Shown here: piece by piece, positions 13,396-27,540 of the stretch | How positions within the stretch are numbered: position 1 is the stretch's first letter | How the letters are laid out: each line of letters begins with the position of its first letter | Assembly: GCA_030704615.1 (NCBI GenBank) | Contig: CM060733.1 | Location: forward strand, 49,726,001-49,790,000 | From: Takakia lepidozioides | Taxonomy: Eukaryota; Streptophyta; Takakiopsida; Takakiales; Takakiaceae | DNA length: 64,000 bases | Reading direction: 5' to 3' | The notes under the pieces: model-generated | Told to the model about the DNA's origin: nothing | Database searches by the model: none | The model's input: only the letters and a program-made list of their open reading frames with translations | Made by a program: the position numbers and the translations under genes

Positions 13396-16300
13396 ATGGC
13401 AAGCATGCTGCCATACACCAGCGATGCTGCGCTCTACGATAATGCCAAGTTTCGCCACCGCTCTCCTCTCAAGGTACTTCTGTTCATGACCCGAGATAGG
13501 CTGAGTCAAAGATACAGCTAAAATCAAAGTATCAGAGCCATTAGAAAGAGATTTACTCCCCCATGAAAGGTAGCCGCTGCAATCACAATTTGTAGCAAGA
13601 TGTAATAGGGCTGTGAGTCATCTTCTGACTTTCGAACAGCCTCCAACAATGCCGCAGTCCCCTGTCAAGTTTAGAAAAGCTTTATAGTTCCATGAAAAGT
13701 GAAGAGCCCTCACCTGTGCCGGTGCCAGCAACCAACATAAAGAGAAAACACTCGGAGGCAAAGGAAGAAAACAAGTCGACAGCTAGGGTTTTTGCTTGAC
13801 GTAAAGATTGCAGAATTCGCACAGATGTGTATCGGGGGACTCCCTACCTGCTGATGTCGAAGGTGCTTGTCTGGACAATCTCATGCTGTTCTGAAGCGAT
13901 CCATAAACAGAACTTGGCCTCTTATTCAGCTAATCTTCGTTCAACACAGAATCTTATTGCACATTAGAACTGCCTTCGGCAAGCATAGTCCAATGCAAGG
14001 AAAATAGGGTTTTCGTTGATGGAACAGCAGTGTTGGTCTGCTTGTAGAGGGCCTACAAGCTCTCAATCCATCTTGAAGTCAATGTGGCTTCTCCATGCCC
14101 TCAAAATCTTCTTTTTGTTTCTGTCAAATGATGTATATGGTTATTGCTCAAGTGAGGGAGTCCCCATTGCATCAATCCTTGTATCAAATGTGGAACAAGT
14201 GCACTTGACCTTGAGCCTTCATATCTGTTGAATCTGATTCCTCCTTATGATCAATTTGTGGCAGAAAGTGGTGCAAGCCGTACGGACCAGCAATGTGAAG
14301 AAGCACTGTGGATCTTTCGGAGTAGGCCAACTTTTGGGACTTCTCCTGTTTGCGGGTCTTGTTTATTTGGCATTTGCAGATTCAAAGCAGGCCTCTTCTG
14401 GCCATGTAAGAAAAGTGCTGAGTAAGCTGAATGGCACTCTTGGCAGTGAAGTGCTGTCTGGCTTCTGGAGCAAGAGAAATCCACCAGACTTGAGGAAGCC
14501 CCCAGATTCCGTGATAAATTCTAAGGGGGTTGATGGAGATGTTGGCTTGGTTGGAATCTACAATACGACAGTGAGTGGGAACTAATCCCGACTGTGTGTT
14601 TTGTTGAACTTTGCCGAGGTGGGATGAGATAGGATACTCTACAAGATTGTGAGCGTTGACTAGTACACTAGGGCCTCTTTGTGTATGTTATCGACTGGAA
14701 ATTCACGCTCTAATTGTCTACCAAGTGTATTGATAGTGGTAGGTTAGTTGTGGCCATAATAAACAAGGCAGTCTAAGAGCTGGATGATGATGTGCAAGCA
14801 CCATGCCTTTTAGATCGATTAGATTCAGAGCCATTGTCTTTCAAAATGAGGACATAGAGACACCCTAAATGAAGAAACCAAGAGAACAAGGTCTGCAATC
14901 CAACTTAGAGAGAACTTGACCCTCAGTCAGATATTGTGTTATTGCAAGCTTCTACTGACAGCTGATGTGAAGGAGAGAGTTGAGTTGTAAAGAAACATGC
15001 TACACTATAGACATGCCAGTTATCTGGGATTAAATCACCATAGTATGTTGGGTGAAGCTGTGTTATTCCTCATCCTTTTCCCAAATCCACTCGTTAAAAG
15101 AGTGGGACCATGCAGTTGATCCCTATGTAAAGGGGTTATTCGAAGAATAGCAAAGTGGTATGATGAGGCAGAGACAGATAGAGGAGGGTGGGGCACTGAC
15201 TGGATTCAGCATCTGTGGCACATCAGGAGGATCTTCTGTGGAAGAACCGGCAAGTAGATGTGGCTCAGGCATTTAAGCATGCCTGGAAGGGTTACAAAAG
15301 CTATGCAATGGGGTACGATGAATTGCAACCGGTCAGTGCGAGTGGCAGCAACGGGCTAGGTGGCCTGGGCGCCACTGTAATTGATGCACTTGATACGGCC
15401 ATGATAATGGGGTTGGGAGACATAGTGCAAGAAGCAGGGTCGTGGATTGAGGAGGAACTATCCTCCAGGCTTAGTGAGAGAGGGCAGGTAGTCACTGAAA
15501 CTTCCTGATCTCTGTTTTCTTGCCACTTATTGTTTCTGGGTTTCTGGGGTTCTCATTTAGGGAGTGCCACTCCCTAAGAACTCTGAAATATGATTGTTCC
15601 CAGATGCCAGATCAGGTTCACATTAGAGTGATTGACCATGACTGTTCTGCCACAACAGAGAATCTACTAGTGAAGGACAGAGAGGCACCATTGTGGGGGG
15701 ACTGGCTCATTTTGACTTGAGTGCATGTTGTTGTCCCTGAAGGGATGCGACAGGGTAAGCATTGCATATTATCTTCCATAGGCTGATTGTGTTATTTTCG
15801 TGGGTAATGTGGAATTGATAAGCACAAAAGCCGAGAAATTATAATCCGTTATCACATGGCAGAAAACTCAGACCTGAGCAATACATGTAACAGGTGAATC
15901 TGTTTGAGACCACAATACGTGTGCTGGGAGGCTTGTTGAGTGCTTATCATTTATGTGGAGGGGGATATGGGGTGTCCTGGGGAGCAACTGGAATCGCTCA
16001 CCACCAGGGACCCAAGCCAGAGATATACTTAGAGAGGGCCAAAGACCTTGGAGACCGGTTGCTTGCTGCCTTCACCAGTAGTCCATCACCGATTCCATTC
16101 TCTGATGTGGTTCTCCGGGAAAGAAGAGCACATGCAGCTGGCTTTGGGGATGGGGCTAGCAGCACATCTGAAGTGACAACTGTCCAGTTGGAGTTTTTGT
16201 ACCTCAGTGAAGTTACGGGGGACCCCAAGTATAGGAAAGCTGCACTCGCAGTTTACGAGCATGTCAGAGGTCTTCCTAAAACAGAGGGCCTGGTCCCAAT

Positions 16301-19300
16301 ATTTCTTAGGTGAGTTGTTGCTGGTTCCTCTCTCTGCTACAGGATTTTGGTGGAAGGAGCTGGTTAAATAAAATTTTAGGTATTAGATCACTTGCTTCAG
16401 TTCTTGTGTACAGCATCAGCTGTTCGAGGTTGATCTACTTGTGTTTGGTAGGTCATAAGGCAACCATATGTTTCATTATCTTTCTTGTGATATTTGCAGT
16501 TTTGTAGGGCCTCCCATGGCACTTGTTATAGGGTTTGACATCACTGGTGTGTGACGTGTCCAGCCCACATTCAGGGCAGTTTCAGGGGAACAACATAAGG
16601 CTGGGGTCTCGGGGAGACAGTTATTATGAGTACCTTCTCAAAGTGTGGCTACAGCAGGGTGGTGCGCATTCCAACAATTCTCATGTGGCATATTTACGGG
16701 ACATGTATGATGAGGCGATGACAGGTGTCAAGCATTTACTATTAGGGAAGTCAGAGCCGAACGGCCTGGTTTTTGTGGGGGAACTGCCAAATGGAGTCGT
16801 TGGGGGTATGCACCCTAAGATGGACCATCTGGTATGTGTCTATTGCTCTTGATACTGGCCCTCCTCTGTTTGTACCAATCGTTTCACCAAAAGGGTTATG
16901 GTCTAATACTTGTGATCACACCCACTATTGGAGGTCAGTTCTTGAAATTATCCTCCACATTTGAAAAGCCCCTCTTGAGAGGGGACATTGGGGAGGGATT
17001 TGCTAGTGTCTCCCGACTTCTTGAGAAGGTGAGCTAGTGCTTGTGAAGAGTGCATGCTCATGAGACCTCAAACAGGCCTAAGAATATCATCCTTGATTGC
17101 ATAGAATGTACTCTTAAGACATTGTTTGCTGTTGCCTTGTGGCCATAGACCCCGTGCCCAGTTTGGGTGGACCAGGAGACTCACTCCGGTAGTGTGACTT
17201 ACCTGGATAAAGACAATTAGTTCGGGTTTTCCAGACATCCTCTAGAAAGCCCTTCACACAAGCATCAACTTGCTGTGTGGGAGTTGCCAGCAATTAGACC
17301 CCAACAGGGCCAGGCCTTTAGGCTCAGCCTGAAGATTTTCAAGGTTGGTGAACAGAGGTGTGGGGACAATGTTCTAGATGGTCCTGAAGAGGGTCACTCT
17401 CTGGTGAGAGTATCCCAGACAATGTATCAGAGAATGGATAGTGTCTTCAGGCTGCCTGCACATACAATGTCCTCTTCCTCTCTGCATCTGTTTATTGCTT
17501 CCCGCTCTGAGTTTAAATGTCAGTCTTGTGCCGAGGGTAGGTAGGCCCTTCAGATCATCCTTAAGGTCCTCGCCCATGTTACAGACTGGAAAACTTCATT
17601 TTCATCAGACATCAGACATGGCTTTGGGCACAACCCCCTCCAGGTCAGCTTCATCTTGCATGGGCAATTCTTCTGGACTAATATTCAGATACTTGGAAGT
17701 CTCTTCTACCTTTTCCGCCAAGACTTAGCCTGTTCAACAGGACGGTCTTACTTCCAAGAAATAGCATCGATATTCCTAGGGTATGGGTTATTAGGCATTT
17801 GATTGGAATGACCCCAGCATCTGACCTTGAATTCATCACGTCGACTTAAGGGAGGTATGCCAATCACCCCTGAACAGCCTCACTAACTGTTCTAGAACAA
17901 GCTGACATGCTTTCTTTGAGCACCGCGACCTGAATGGATTCAAGAGATTTAGCATGGCTGGGAGTGTCGACCACACAGCAGATGCATACTCCAAGGCCAC
18001 CTAATATTGTTGCAAAGCAGGGTCCTTTTAACTTCAGTATTACTCCATCTGCGCTGGAATAACATAGGGAGACCCAAAGCTTTGTGTTTAGCTGATCGAA
18101 TCACTTTTTGTATATGTGCATCCCAGTTACAGTTAAAGGAAAACTCAACACCAAGATATGTAGTACAGGGATTTCCTCATTACTCAATTTCCATTAGAGA
18201 TCCCTCCCCTCCTCCCTCCCCACGGTTGTTGAATGCCACATTTACTAACATTAGTTTCTAGCCTCCACAGGTCAAAGAACCTCTTCGCACAATCAATCAA
18301 CTCCTGGAGATTGGATGGGGTTATCCCCTAGGCCTGCAAAGTCATCCGCAAACATAAGAGCTGGTGTGGTGGCATCACCCACCTTCAGCCTAAACCCCTC
18401 ACTTTCCACATCTTCAAGAAGCTGATGAATGAGAACATTGAAGAGCAGTGGGGAGAGATACAACCATGTGCCACACCTTGATCAGTGTCAATGAAGTTTG
18501 ACTCTGTCCATTGACCGAAACACAGCTTTTGGTGTTTGCATACAGGTTGTGGACCATCCTCCACATCTTTCCTCAGACCCAGAAGATCAAAGCCAGAGCC
18601 ACAGCCAGTCCCGATATAGTGTGTCATAAGCCCTTATGACATCCAGGAAGAAGACAAAAGTGGGCTTTCCTTCTTTTTCCTTCCCTAGATAATCTGGCTT
18701 AGAGGGAAGATATGAGCGGTGCAGCCCCTATGTCTCCGAAAGCCAGCCTGGCTTCCATGAAAACCACCTCTAGACTTCAGATCAACCTTGAGACATGTGC
18801 TTATTATCCTACAAACTAGCTTGCCCACTGCGCTAAGAAGCGTGATGCCGCGATAGTTCCCAGGTTCTTCTCTGTTGCCTTTATTATACAGGTCGACAAT
18901 GACTCCCTGTCTCCAACGAAAGGGAATCACTTCAGTCTGGCAAATAAGGCTATAGAGAAGGGCAAGGGCCTCTACCATAGGGTCACCACCATCTTGATTA
19001 GCTGATTAACAATGCCATCAGGTCCACCTGCTTTATAGCTGCTTAGATGCTTTACAGCTTCCACGACCTCAGAAGATCTAATGGGGGCGTTGTAACCCTT
19101 TGAGATGTACTGCAGTTCATCAGGGCTGCCTTGGAATATAGGAACAGTTTTTTCTACTGTGTCCTTCCATTCTTTAGAAGGCTGCTCAATATAGAGTTAG
19201 ATTCACGGCCAAGAAGGCTGCAGTGTGTTTCAAAGGTTTTGCCGATGTCAACTGTTGAAGTCACCACTGCACCCTTATTATTCCTTAATGCCTGTACTTG

Positions 19301-22300
19301 TTGGCCGTTTTTCAGTCTCTACAAACGAAGTAAGGTCAACCAGATTCTCTTATCATTACCACCATGGTGGTTCAAGTTAATGTCTCGGTACAACTCTTCC
19401 CAATAAACTTTCTTCTGAGCCCTTACAAGCTGGTTAACATCTTTGCTTAATTGGTAATATCTAGACCACAGCTCTTTGTCATTTGATGTTACAGCAGTGC
19501 ATACACAGTGCCCATCTCTTGATCTCATTGGTCCACCAATTTACTGCTCTACCACAGACAATTACTTTCCTCCCAATGATCTTATCAGCCGTAGACGTGG
19601 CGAAACAAGCAGGAAGAGAGGTCTTGGAACGATTGGATAAAGCGTGGGAGAGCCTCATTTAAGGCCTGGACAGATTCTATCTGGACATCTTCCTTCTGGG
19701 ATTTTTCTATGCGCCACTTTCGAATAGAACGTTTCTCAGATCTCTTGGTGTTAAGAATATACCTTTTGATCTCAGTCCAGACAAGAAAGTGGTCAGAATT
19801 ACCCATATCGGTTTTCTATGAACCACCACATTGGCACAGTGCGGGAACAACTCCTTATCCACTACGAGATAATCCACAATGGACCGTTCCCCAGTTTGGG
19901 CTTTTTGACGAGTCCACTGCAAAGTGTCTTCTATGGACCTATTGCTCATGGTCAGAAGCTGAAGTTCTACCAGCAAAGTGGTATGTCTTTTACCATTGGA
20001 ATTCTTCCCATCCTCAGCCCTGTCATTGTCTTATTGTAGACCCTTGTCCACCCAGGCATTAGAGCCACCTAACAAGACATATGGCCTTCGGTGAGAACTT
20101 AGCACGGTCCAGCTTGACTTCTTCGAAGGCTTTATCTGTGACAATACCGAGGTTCCCTCGGTAGGCATGTAGACACACCCCACAAAGAGGTCCTTAGCCC
20201 TCACACGACCTTCAAAATCAGTCTCTGCCAGATATTATGTTCATGCTGAACTTCCTTGCTGCTAATTTCACAATTAATCAGACTAGAAATCACGGACAAA
20301 GATTCCCACACCTTTCTGACCACGCTTTGCACCTGCCCAGCCATTTGCTTGATGAAACTGTCCCACCTCAAATTGTTTCCTTCAGTTAGTTAGCCAAAAG
20401 AAGTTAAAGGTGCCCAGATGCAGAGCAGCTTTATGCATGTGAATTGTCTGATGTCTAGGTGGCTTTTGAATGCTCCTAGACGTCCTGCATAAAGCTGGGG
20501 GGTCTGCTTCATTACATGAAGACTTTGAGGATTGGCATGCAATTGAGCATGGCATATCCTTCATTCACTCGTTGATCAATCCCTGCACGCATAGGCATGT
20601 CTGACTCTTTTGGGAATACCCTTTCCAGGGCTTCAAACAGGTTGGAAACCTTCAGTTTAAAGTCCCCATCCTTGACTGTCTTCCCTGAGTGCCTCATTGT
20701 ATCACCAATGTCTAAGACCGCTCTCCAACAAGTCAAGGGTCAAAATTCTCTGAGATTAATTTGAAGTGTATCTCTACTTGTAGCATTCTTAGATATTGTC
20801 AACTTCAATGCACCTCTGATACCAAGTCTCCATATGGTACCTTCAACCACATGATCCACTCCTAAACTTGAGCAAGTCGTTTTAAACGACACATTTTCCA
20901 TCCTGGGATTCACTCCAGAAACTAGACAAGAAGCTCTAGGTTGGCATAAGTGACCAGTGTCCATGAATCACCCTGGGTAAGCACAAAGTTTTGAGTCTTT
21001 GGCATTTTCTCGACCGAAACCTCCCGTATCTGCTGTTTGACATCAAAACTCCAGAGGATTTTCAAGGGAATTTTCTTGCAAGCTAAAGGGTTAAACACAA
21101 GGGAAAACCTAGCCCAGGTGCCGAGCATGCAAGACAGAGCATGCAACTGCCCACTTTGAGTGGAGGGCTGCCCCCAAGCGGTAGGGATCCACTTGTTACC
21201 ATTCAGAGATCATCACTCCAAAGGAGCTGCAGGGAATGGCCCGTATACACATGTTTCAAAGAGGGAGAGGCCAACTAAATCTCCAACTAAATCCAATGTA
21301 CTACCTTACCCGAAGCAGAGGGCTTCAGGTCAAAACAAACATAGGCATGAGGTCAGGCTTTTAGTCACAGACATTTATCTACTCCACTGTCAAGTCCACC
21401 CAATGGCAATAGGCTTCCTAGTGGGCAGGGACAGCTTGATTGCACTTTTCCTTATAAGAGGTATGATTGGAGAATCAATTAACTATGCTCTTTCCTAAAT
21501 GTAGTGATACTTGCATTGTTCTTCATCTGCCTTGTCTTATCTTCTGGAAATGGTGGGTTACTGAAAGATGCAGGCAATACCAGTGTTTACTCTATTGTTG
21601 GTGTTGCAAGGTGTTGCCTTATATTTTATCTTGTTTATATGGTATAACTCGGCAGGTCCTTCAACTTGTGTGGATCTACCTGTATAATCAGATAGTTTTA
21701 GGTTGACAGGCAAATGCGGCGGGAGACCCTTCTTGTTAAAACTCATAAAAAAAGTGTGGTAAATTTGTATTGAAGGTGTGCTTTCTAGCTGGGAACCTTG
21801 CATTGGGGGCAACCAAAGGGATCAGCAAGCAGCAGGCAATGGCCAAGGGTATGCAAATCACGACGTTGTCCCTATATTTTTATCCACAACAATGTTGCTA
21901 AATCTGTTCTTACTCGTTGCTTGTTTAATTCCTCACTATGGCTACCCATGGCTATTGTTCTTACTGCAGATACTGCCACTCCAATCTTTAACGAGCAAAT
22001 ACACTTGCAGGTGCCATTCCAGGAATAGAGAACAATAAGATCCATTATGGAATGGGCCACAGGTGTAGATCTCTTCCTTCTAAACTTGTCATCATGGGGG
22101 GGGTGGGGTGTAGATGACTACTGTAAAGCATTTACCTTACCATAGCAAGAGAGTGAAGTTGTAGGAATGGAGGTTTAGCATAATGGTCTCTTTCTTTGAT
22201 ATGAAGACTGGAAAATAGAATTGTAGCTCATGGGTTGATCGCATTGATCTCCCGTCTGAGAATAGCTCGAGGATGGGTGGGGAGCTGACCATTCTGATGA

Positions 22301-25300
22301 CGTTTGATGTCCTATATGGACTGTGCTTGTCATACTGTTGGGGCAAAGTAAATCTAGAAATTGGCACTGTGAAATGACATACCAGTCCAAACTTTGGTTG
22401 ATACATGATCATTATGGTCATCACGTCAGCGTCAGCTCTTTTTAACACTTTACAAGTGACATATCACAAATGTCCTTCGATCTTTCTGGTGTGTGAGACA
22501 CCAGCAGATCAGCTCACCAGTAGATCAGCTCACCTTGGTAGATGAGCAATTATCACGAGTGTCTGAGAGCAGTGGGAAGCATGGAAGGGAATGCGTGCAA
22601 TGCCCCAAATGCAACCTGTGATTCCATTGTTAAGATTGGAAGGACCTCTCTCTCTCTCTCTCCCCTTTCGCTGGAAAACCCGGATTAATTCTATATATGA
22701 AGGTAAGTCTTACTACCAACGTCAGCCCCTGACAGAGGTAGGTTCTGTCCCTTTTGTTCCCGCTCAAACTGGGCGCGGGGTCAATGGCCACAAGGCTACG
22801 GCAAACAACATCTTATGAGTACAATCTCCCCTTTCACTGGCGACAGGGGGTCATTGTCAATCTACACAACAAAGGTGACAGAGAAGAGCTGGGGAACTAT
22901 CGAGGCATCACACTTCTCAATGCAGTTGGCAAGATATTTTGCAGAGTTACTCGTACTCGTACTCGTCTCGAGGTTCATCTGGAGTCTAGAGATTGTTTCC
23001 ATGAGGGCCAAGCTGGCTTTCGGAGAAACAGGGGCTGTGTGGATGATATATTCACTCTAAGCCAGATTATCCAGGGAACGTAGAAAAGAAGGGAAACCTT
23101 CTTTTGTCTTCATCCAACCCACTTTTGTCTCCATCCAATCTTCAGGAGTTGATTGATTCCGCGAAGAGATACTTTGAACTTTGGGGACTAGACGCTAACG
23201 TCAGTAAATGCGCAGTGGTGGCATTCGACGACCAAGGGGAGGGAGGAGGCGATCTCAAGTGGCAGTGGTGAAGCCAAGAGAATCCGGTTCTCCCTTCCTA
23301 CACTTACCTTGGCGTTGAGTTCTCCTCCAACTGTACTTGGGATGCACATATTCAAAAAGTTGTTACTTCTCTTTAACCTTATCTGGAGGACTGAAATGAT
23401 CCCCTTTCGCTAGCGTTAGCGGGTTATTGTCAATCTATACAAGAAGGGCGACAGACAAGAACCGGGGAACTACCGAATCATCACGCCCTTCAATGGAGTT
23501 GGCAAGATATTTTACGGAGTTATAAATACTCGGTAAAATTTGGGTTAAGGGTGGGTGATGCCACCATACCAGCCCTTATGTTTTCGGATGCCTTTGCAGG
23601 CATAGCGGAGACTCCTTCCAATCTCCAGGAGTTGATTGATTGCGCGAAGAGATACTTTGACCTTTGGGAGCCAGAGGCTAATGTCAGTAAATGTGCAGTG
23701 GTAGCATTCAACGACCAAGGAGAGGGAGGAGGTGATCTCAAGTGGCAGTGGGGGAAGCCAAGAGATTCCGGTCGTTCCGTCCTACACATACCTTGGCATT
23801 GAGTTTTCATCAAACCGTAATTGGGATGCTCCCTTGCTCCCTTCTACAAAAGAAAGCTAATAGAGTTGACTGTAGATGCTGGACTTCTCCTCCTCCTCTC
23901 TGCAATCTACTAGGATAGCACATCAACCTACATGCTAGAAGAAATGCTGGGCATTGCCTCAGCCCTTCCCTAAATCCTACACAGGTTCGCTGGAACGTTC
24001 TGGTGGGAACCATCCCTAGCCATTCTAATTGCTGAGCAGCTCATACACAGCAGATTGACGCTTGTGTGAAGGGCCTTCTAGAGGTTATCTGGAAACCCTG
24101 AACTAATTGTTTATACCAACCACTACTGGAGTGAGTCCCTAACAAAGGTAGTGTCTGTTCCCTCTTGTTCTGTCCAAACTGGGTGTCGGGTTTATGGCCA
24201 CAAGGCTCCGGCAATTAACCTCTTATGAGTATGTTCTCGAAGTTTGGTTAATCTTTGATTGTAAGGCTGAAATATTTTGGCTGACTCTTCACATGTTGAC
24301 ACAGAAACCCAGTAAGTCTACAGCCTGTGTCGAGAACTGATGAAGTCAGTGGGAGTTACAACAGCTGTTCGCTGTTTTACATGAGATAGTCGATTTGTCT
24401 CGTATTCTTGATTGACTCTTTAAGTTATGAGCAGCATTCTTTCTAGTTTCCTTCCTCTTTGTATTATTTTCTTCCATCTCTTGATGTTTTATCCTCATGT
24501 TTTTGTTTTTCTTACCTTGGATGTTACTGTCATGTTACCTCTCATATGTGAGTTTAAAGTTTACTAGGCTCTCACATTGAGATATGGTAAACCTTACTGA
24601 GCAAAGAGCTTGGTTGGCTGCAGGTCTTTTGAGTGCAAATGCAATCCAAGACTTAAATCTGGCAGAAGACTTGGCAAGGACATGCTATGAGATGTATGAG
24701 GTCACTGCCACAGGTCTAGCACCAGAGATTGCCTACTTCAACTTGAATGTAAGTGGCCAGTTGTCATTCTGACCTGCATTAGTTGATTCAGTGTTCAATG
24801 ATTTCCAGACCTCTTGAGGGACACTCCACTCTGTCCTCCTTTTCAAGCAACAGTCTGATGGGGCTGGGTACTGGGATGAAGACTTTCCCTTAAACAACAT
24901 TTTCCCCACGTAGCTTAACAAAGAAGCAGTAGGAAGTCAGTGGGGACACTAGGTGGGCAAGACGTCAATAAGGCAAGAGGCTTGTCAGGATGTTCTCTTA
25001 AAACTATGGTCTGAGGCCTAGGTAGGAATAAGGTTCCAAGTTGACAACCTCTCTCTGTGAAAACTAAAAAGCAGGTGTGGGTTGCAGCAGGGTAAGCTGA
25101 ACGTGGAGGGAGGGAAGCCAGATGCTTTTTTTAAGCATGACATCATCATCAAACCTGCTGATCGTCATAACCTTCTTCGCCCAGAAATGGTTGAGTCACT
25201 ATTTGTGTTATATCGTATTACTGGAGACTTGAAGTAAGTGCCTACATGCAACTTGTCACCTCTCTGCAAGAATGTGTTAAAAAATCTGCTCTGAGAGTGA

Positions 25301-26385
25301 GATAAGCATCTTCCTCTACCAGAATTACTTGACAGATGAACTCTTGTATCAAGGAACGTGGTTCATGTCATTATGGTTTAGTGTGATCTTAAGAGCGAGA
25401 TAAAATTGTCTGTACCATATCATATTGAGTACAGGGTACCACTGTAAATTGTCCCAATGGACAAGCAAATAGGGCCATCTGAAAATGAGGAAGTGTTCAC
25501 CACCGGAACGGATGACTTCAGTTGTTGGATAATCACTGGGCCCCTCCGTGTGCCAGGCGCCGAACATATAGCTGGCGGACATCCTAGCTCTAAATGACTG
25601 CATTGGAAGCATCCACCTTAATGTTAGTAGCAGTCTCTAGATGTTTGCCACTCGGAGCTCTCAGTGCTCTCCACCTTTCCAGGTGTTAAGTGACGAGAGA
25701 AAACCTTTCCTCTGAGTCCTAGTACTGTGCATTTATTAGCCTGGGCAGCCTTTTTCAAATCAGTGTTTACCAATACTTTCTGGGTATGCAATGAATATGC
25801 TCAGTATTTGCACAGTACTCAGTGCAAATAATTTGTCTAGTCGCAATGTTTTGCAAAAACACTTATTTGTATCGTATTGTGCTCACTAAACTGTGCAAGA
25901 TGGCCATCCATCACTGCTTTAAACATGCTGTGAACTACACTATCACCAGTGTGGCCAGTTGGTTTACCTGTGAGGAATCCTGATGCCTGGATAGTTTAGC
26001 CCTCAAAACTAATCTGTTTGTCCGCAATGACTTGTGGACAAACATGTTAATGTGTTTTATGCACCACGTTTTCTGTAGGTACAGGGAATGGGGTTGGAAG
26101 ATTTTTCAGGCTTTTCAAACCCACACCAAGGTCATCTCCGGTGGCTATGCATCTCTTGATGACGTGACTATAGTGCCAGCCCCAAAGAGAGACAAGATGG
26201 AGACATTCTTCGTTGGAGAGACTTTGAAGTACCTGTATTTGTTATTTGGGGACACTAATGTGTTGCCGTTAACTCACTTTGTGTTCAACACCGAAGCCCA
26301 CCCACTGCCTATTATATGGCAAGACAATGGGAATAGGATCAATACTGTTAGCCAAGACAACACAGGTAAGAGCAATTCTAGTTGA
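13396..26385 (+). CDS. MNS3: ER alpha-1,2-mannosidase (GH47, MNS3-like), 9 exons
   Basis: Removes terminal alpha-1,2-mannose from Man9GlcNAc2 N-glycans in the ER/early Golgi; glycosyl hydrolase family 47. Exons by eye: 13396-13473, 14265-14570, 15227-15487, 15894-16309, 16564-16831, 21776-21848, 24624-24748, 25091-25233, 26079-26385. All join in phase at GT/AG borders and give about 658 residues, near the plant MNS3 length. Residues 14-26 ([13 protein letters not shown]) match the MNS3 N terminus. Residues 46-64 are a single membrane segment (type II anchor). Later landmarks are [123 protein letters not shown] and the calcium-site FNTEAHPLP. The stop at 26383-26385 is reached only if the possible donor at 26366 is not used. 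Exon 8 could start at 25088. Introns 5 and 6 (4.9 and 2.8 kb) are filled with LINE sequence. Confidence 0.93.
17150..21417 (-). mobile_element. LINE (APE endonuclease + RT) inside MNS3 intron 5, antisense
   Basis: A non-LTR retrotransposon lies opposite to the host gene. From the 5' side at 21417: an unknown ORF1-like region (about 21150-20500); an APE-type endonuclease (about 19980-19580) with [13 protein letters not shown] and the NSDHFLVW motif; then reverse transcriptase with [14 protein letters not shown] and [11 protein letters not shown] at 18970-18690 and an intact FADD catalytic box at 18341-18352. Near 17440-17480 there is a Cys/His cluster like the zinc knuckle at LINE C termini. 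Frames are broken, so this copy is dead. The 5' end matches the copy that starts at 63148 (GAAGCCT.TTGCCATTGGG). The 3' boundary is approximate. Confidence 0.85.
22640..24260 (+). mobile_element. Rearranged LINE RT fragments inside MNS3 intron 6
   Basis: Pieces of the same LINE family lie here in host-gene orientation. Copy A (about 22826-23370) has [31 protein letters not shown] and [14 protein letters not shown], then jumps to the [14 protein letters not shown] region without the FADD box. Copy B (about 23392-23830) repeats the QGVIVNL-to-AVGK part, then jumps to [10 protein letters not shown], where FADD has become FSDA, and repeats the LQELID region. The flanking sequence ATGGCCACAAGGCTACGGCA occurs at 22788, about 24195 and again near 63073. 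These are internally deleted copies side by side. Confidence 0.8.
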
Positions 26386-27540
26386 ACTACATAGTTATTT
26401 ATTATTATTTATTTATCACATTGTCAATGTTATGCATTTACAAGGCTGCTTGTCTGTACAAAGAGGCCTTAGCTTGTGGTAAATGAGAGACCTGTCTTTG
26501 GACATTTCCACAAACTGAGTATTTTTGTGGAAATGGATGTATCAAGTAGCTCGAATGTTCAGGGGTGCAGTAGACTGTCAGCCAACAAGGGTGGGGTACC
26601 TTGCCCAGCCGAAAGTGGGTAAGCATTTTCCTGCTGTGATCTGAAAAAATCAAGTGAAGCCAATTCTGCTATTTGCTGCACATCTACTACCCATTGATCG
26701 GTGTTGATTGATAAGCAGGCTTTACGAAAGTTCAATAAAGGCTTTAATGCAGACTTGCCTTTTTGGCTGTTCAAGGTATATAAAAACTGCTTTCTAGTTT
26801 TTTTTAAGGTATCTAGTATCCACCAGTGTCGGGCTGGTATATAGGGCCCGGCCTGGTATCAATCCCGTATTAAATAACCGACCCGGCTGGTACTGGCTGT
26901 TGTAATAGTAGGGTGAAGAACAGGACCCCTTGGTGACGGCAATTCCAATATCTAGATCAATACTCTACCTAGGCTGGTATTGACAAAGGCAATACCTGCG
27001 CAATGGGTAAAAATATTGACCCTACACATGGTATAGGCCCCCCAATGCTCTTCACTTTTTAGCACATGTCAAGTTGTGTCTACATATCAACTTCATCCTA
27101 GCAAAATATATAAATGATATATATATATATATATGTATATTTTAAATCGAAGAATGTAATGCATTACACCATCAACAATTTTAATTTGTGTATGTCATTT
27201 TTCATTATATTTTCAAACAATTCAGTCATGATGTATGGTACTCAACCATCACTAACACTTACATTGAGTAATTCAAAAAATAAGAAAAAAAACACTTACA
27301 TGCCGGACTCCCAGCCTTAAGATAGTGTTTTTTTTGTTTTTTGTTTTTAAGAGAAAGGGGACAGAGTGTATTTTCGTACTTTCTATAATTTTCCATAGAG
27401 TCTAAAAAGTGTATGGCTCAACAAGAGAAACCCTAAATGTGAGCCTCATCGTCTCCGAGTGCGAGGTGGTGTGGTGTGAGGATCGAGGAGACAGAGGATC
27501 GCACGCAGAATCGAGACAGACACCAGTCTTCCAAATCGCG
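26386..27540. other. Intergenic between MNS3 and MIF genes
   Basis: No gene is seen. A diverged repeat rich in GGCTGGTAT/CGGCCTGGTAT lies at 26825-27010 and an (AT)n run at 27117-27135. The last few hundred bases are presumably the MIF promoter and 5' leader, but I see no clear TATA element. Confidence 0.4.

Noticed and set aside
15894-16313. Single-exon gene of 139 residues
   Set aside because: It is exon 4 of the mannosidase gene; the apparent stop lies in the intron after the donor at 16310.
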